A DNA stretch of 7,187 bases. Source: CAYRTD01 sp964426915 (lineage in GTDB: Bacteria; Bacteroidota; Bacteroidia; Bacteroidales; GCA-2748055). The DNA is taken from positions 1 to 7,187 of the forward strand of contig CAYRTD010000181.1 in NCBI GenBank assembly GCA_964426915.1. Direction: 5' to 3'. Of this stretch, positions 5,741-7,187 are shown piece by piece (positions within the stretch are counted from its first letter, which is position 1; each line of letters opens with the position of its first letter). The position numbers were made by a program, and so were the translations under genes. Below the pieces are notes generated by a model. That model saw only the letters and a list, made by a program, of their open reading frames with translations. It searched no databases and had not been told where the DNA came from.

Positions 5741-6577
5741 TCATTCAATTTTTTGATCCTTTAGCCAGTCGATAATAAAATCGAATATCTCCTTATAAAT
5801 AAGTTCATTATGTAGTTCGTGATATTGCCCTTCCCATAATTTTAGTTTTGTTTTGGAGGAGGTATTCATTACATAATTCTCACTTGCCCTGTGGGATGTG
5901 ATTTTATCTTCAGTACCGTGCATCAATAGAAAAGGGTAATTGATCTTATAAACATTCCGTGAGGCATGATATCCGGCTTTGTACATTTCATTGAATAAAC
6001 GGAAGCTGATCTTTTTAAAATTGAGTGGATCTTTTTGGAATTCCTTCTCCACCTCAGGATCGTGAGAACGGTTATTTAGATCAAGATTGCTTTTAAGGGT
6101 TAATTTTGGGAAAAATCTGCTGGCAATTGAGGCTATTGCCAATACCGGACCAGGAGGTTCCTTGGGTAATTTTAGCCATGGTGAACTGGCAATTAATGCA
6201 TCCACGGGATGGTTTCTGCATATCACATGATTCAGTACGAGATTTCCTCCCATGCTGTGCCCATAAAGTACAAATTTACTGTTTTTAAACATTTTTTCTG
6301 CTTTAGTGAAAAGCAGGTCAATATCATCGAGCAAAATATCCAGGGATTTGGCGTAAGCTCTTTTGCCGGAAGATCTTCCATGCCCACGCAGGTCAAATGT
6401 AAGAAAGTTGAATCCTTCTTCAACAAATAGTTTGGCCCATCTTTCGTATCTGCCGCTATGTTCTCCAAGACCGTGAATCAGCAGAATGGTTTTTTTTGAT
6501 TCTTCATCAGGTTTCCAGCATTGAGCAAAAAGTGTTTTTTTATCTTTTGTTTTCCACTGGTAGGTCTTATGTATCAT
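5741..6577 (-). CDS. Alpha/beta hydrolase, monoacylglycerol lipase / lysophospholipase type
   Basis: This 278-residue protein belongs to the Hydrolase_4 (PF12146) family. The signature HGLGEHSGRY at 35-44 gives the oxyanion hole; GHSMGG at 106-111 contains the nucleophile S108; D224 in HGTEDKITS and H253 in GQYHELHNE complete the triad. Residues about 130-205 form the variable lid, rich in hydrophobic and basic positions, suited to a lipid ester. There is no signal peptide, so a cytosolic or inner-face enzyme hydrolysing monoacylglycerols or lysophospholipids is the best guess; other carboxyl esters are possible. It is the promoter-proximal gene of the minus cluster and has a good Bacteroidota-type promoter at 6620-6650. 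The 96-base gap to the GSCFA gene is larger than typical within operons. Length and motifs indicate an intact enzyme. Confidence 0.93.
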   Translation of the reverse strand: MIHKTYQWKTKDKKTLFAQCWKPDEESKKTILLIHGLGEHSGRYERWAKLFVEEGFNFLTFDLRGHGRSSGKRAYAKSLDILLDDIDLLFTKAEKMFKNSKFVLYGHSMGGNLVLNHVICRNHPVDALIASSPWLKLPKEPPGPVLAIASIASRFFPKLTLKSNLDLNNRSHDPEVEKEFQKDPLNFKKISFRLFNEMYKAGYHASRNVYKINYPFLLMHGTEDKITSHRASENYVMNTSSKTKLKLWEGQYHELHNELIYKEIFDFIIDWLKDQKIE

Positions 6578-6619
6578 TCTATAAATTGAAATCCTTTTGT
6601 TTTGGCTGAATATTAGCTA

Positions 6620-6650
6620 TAAATTTACTGTGTTATTTGTATTTTACAAA
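6620..6650 (-). promoter_or_regulatory. Bacteroidota-type promoter for the lipase gene, overlapped by a small dyad
   Basis: On the minus strand TTTG (6650-6647) is followed after exactly 19 bases by TAAATTTA (6627-6620). This matches the TTTG-N19-TAnnTTTG consensus of the Bacteroidota primary sigma factor except for the final base. Transcription would begin near 6613, giving a leader of about 35 bases. An inverted repeat TTTGTA (6636-6641) / TACAAA (6645-6650) covers the -33 element and could be a repressor site. Confidence 0.45.
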
Positions 6651-6787
6651 GATTATTTGATTTTTAGCCTGAATTCATTTATTTTTTGAACAATTATGGA
6701 AATTGTAATCATTCAGGTAGTGAATATTTTTTTATTAATACAACATAATATGTAATACATAGTTGCCACAGATTACTCGCAGCTGAG

Positions 6788-6872
6788 TCTGTCAATAAAG
6801 TCGGGTGTCTGGATCATAACCGAAACCGCCACATGGCGGTGAGCTCAGCGAAGCTAATGTTCGGGATCAAGG
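6788..6872 (+). repeat. Repeated module, copy 1 (branched hairpin inside)
   Basis: The left part (6788-6811) matches copy 2 at 21 of 24 positions, beginning TCTGTCAATA. The right part (6856-6872), beginning AATGTTCG, matches at 15 of 17. Between them lies a branched structure: CCGAA (6820-6824) pairs with TTCGG (6860-6864), enclosing a hairpin at 6825-6840 (ACCGCCA/TGGCGGT, 2-base loop) and a small AGC-GAA-GCT hairpin (6847-6855). GATC on each side (6812-6815, 6865-6868) can extend the stem. Confidence 0.65.
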
Positions 6873-6890
6873 TGCTCATAGGAGTTAGTC

Positions 6891-6910
6891 GATAATGTTT
6901 TTGCATTATC
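6891..6910. repeat. Hairpin with 7-bp arms
   Basis: GATAATG (6891-6897) and CATTATC (6904-6910) are perfectly complementary around a 6-base T-rich loop. It lies between the two copies of the repeated module. Confidence 0.6.
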
Positions 6911-6919
6911 TAGTAAGTC

Positions 6920-6937
6920 ATACCGATTAATCGGTAT
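6920..6937. repeat. Perfect 18-bp palindrome
   Basis: ATACCGATT|AATCGGTAT is self-complementary without a spacer. It lies 10 bases after the previous hairpin and 20 bases before module copy 2. Confidence 0.7.
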
Positions 6938-6957
6938 TGGTGAGAGTGTAAGTAGTA

Positions 6958-7019
6958 TCTGTCAATAGAGTCGTGAGTCTGTTCCGATAGCTATCGGAAC
7001 AGAATGTTCGAGATCCAGG
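6958..7019 (+). repeat. Repeated module, copy 2 (simple palindrome inside)
   Basis: The left part 6958-6981 and right part 7003-7019 match copy 1 at 21/24 and 15/17 positions. The interior is unrelated to copy 1: the branched structure is replaced by one long palindrome (6978-7003), making this copy 23 bases shorter. Conserved flanks with an exchanged hairpin are the notable feature. Confidence 0.65.
6978..7003. repeat. Perfect 26-bp palindrome
   Basis: The left half is TCTGTTCCGATAG (6978-6990), and 6991-7003 is its exact reverse complement, with no spacer. The core CCGATAGCTATCGG resembles a palindrome I recall as frequent in intergenic DNA of Bacteroidota. As RNA it would form a long stem only with distortion at the tip; as DNA it could extrude a cruciform. 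Confidence 0.8.
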
Positions 7020-7025
7020 AGTGCA

Positions 7026-7059
7026 ACCGCGTGTCGCTGAAGCTTTACGCGAACGCGGT
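7026..7059. repeat. Hairpin with 7-bp GC-rich arms
   Basis: ACCGCGT (7026-7032) pairs with ACGCGGT (7053-7059). The 20-base loop contains an alternative ACGCG (7047-7051) that can compete for the left arm, so two exclusive folds are possible. Confidence 0.5.
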
Positions 7060-7080
7060 CAGGAATACTGCTTAAATCCA

Positions 7081-7108
7081 TGAGATCCCTCGGCAATTGC
7101 CCGGGATC
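7081..7108. repeat. REP-like unit, copy 1
   Basis: It starts with TGAGATCCCTCGGC (7081-7094), shared exactly with 7151-7164. The unit folds: GATCCC (7084-7089) with GGGATC (7103-7108), a small TC/C bulge, and the inner palindrome GGCAATTGCC (7092-7101). Elements of the form GAGATCCCTCGGC...GGGAT are, from memory, common intergenic repeats in many bacteria including Bacteroidota. Confidence 0.6.
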
Positions 7109-7119
7109 AGTTCGGCTAA

Positions 7120-7142
7120 ATGATTTTGAAGGTCAAAATCAT
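7120..7142. repeat. Hairpin with 10-bp arms between the two REP-like units
   Basis: ATGATTTTGA (7120-7129) and TCAAAATCAT (7133-7142) are perfectly complementary around a 3-base loop AGG. Neither side has a run of T long enough for a standard terminator. Confidence 0.7.
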
Positions 7143-7150
7143 AGTCTCAC

Positions 7151-7186
7151 TGAGATCCCTCGGCTATTTCCCGAAAGCTTTCGGGA
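7151..7186. repeat. REP-like unit, copy 2, with perfect 18-bp palindrome
   Basis: It begins with the same 14 bases as copy 1 (7151-7164) but continues into TCCCGAAAG|CTTTCGGGA (7169-7186), a perfect palindrome. Again a shared flank is joined to a different hairpin. It runs to the window edge, so more of the array may follow. Confidence 0.6.
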
Positions 7187-7187
7187 C

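Larger units (their letters stand above)
6788..7187. other. Dense non-coding island of palindromes and repeated modules, continuing past the window edge
   Basis: No credible reading frame is present here on either strand. At least eight inverted repeats of 6 to 13 bp per arm occur in 400 bases, together with two copies of a diverged module and a 14-bp direct repeat, listed separately below. The base composition is visibly richer in G and C than the AT-rich spacer 6651-6787, in which I see only AT-rich sequence and a small ATGTA-A-TACAT dyad. The whole may be a REP-like repeat island. Alternatively it may be a large structured RNA, for example domain I of a group II intron whose ORF would lie downstream; I cannot find a GTGYG-type 5' intron end, which weakens that reading. 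Confidence 0.6.

Noticed and set aside
6788..7187. CRISPR array
   Set aside because: Repeats are two copies of diverged modules with unequal spacing and long palindromes, not identical repeats with even spacers, and no cas gene is present.
6770..7187. tRNA or rRNA gene in the GC-richer end
   Set aside because: No TTCRANNC-type T arm with matching acceptor stem and no rRNA signature sequences could be found.

Overview
The window looks like a piece of a Bacteroidota chromosome, probably from the Bacteroidales/Marinilabiliales side. The reasons are the AT-rich composition, the absence of Shine-Dalgarno sequences at the starts, promoter-like TTTG-N19-TAnnTTTG spacing, and the gene content: an AAA/DUF4143 ATPase, a GSCFA protein, a secreted GH29 enzyme and a relic resembling a Bacteroidota CstA tail. 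This assignment is by inspection only.

Layout. Positions 1-198 hold no gene: an IS21-like element end (about 33-88) abuts a C-rich heptad repeat (96-195). A minus-strand AAA_14/DUF4143 ATPase follows (199-1383), preceded by an array of four TGAGTAA-type half-sites (1391-1438). The 686-base stretch 1384-2069 is a graveyard plus regulatory DNA: a frameshifted C-terminal relic resembling carbon starvation protein CstA (1464-1734), a 20-codon scrap that may come from a group II intron reverse transcriptase, an 8-bp inverted repeat, a perfect 16-bp palindrome and a weak promoter for the next gene. A secreted GH29 alpha-L-fucosidase family enzyme (2070-3536, plus strand) ends at a hairpin/T-tract terminator.

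Converging on it is a minus-strand cluster transcribed from about 6613 downwards: an alpha/beta hydrolase of the monoacylglycerol lipase type (5741-6577), a GSCFA-domain SGNH-like protein (4658-5644) and a CNNM/CBS membrane protein (3575-4633). The last two are 24 bases apart and probably co-transcribed. The 96-base gap before GSCFA leaves it open whether the lipase belongs to the same unit. A lipid or envelope theme is possible but not shown.

The last 610 bases (6578-7187) carry the lipase promoter and then, from 6788 to the window edge, a dense non-coding region. It contains at least eight inverted repeats (one a perfect 26-bp palindrome), a diverged module present twice with different hairpins in the middle, and a 14-bp direct repeat heading two REP-like hairpins. 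This is the least explained part of the window. It may be a palindromic repeat island or the 5' part of a large structured RNA such as a group II intron whose ORF would lie beyond the edge. No complete novel multi-gene system is visible. The most worthwhile leads are the 6788-7187 region, the fucosidase with altered pocket residues, and the double operator in front of the ATPase.
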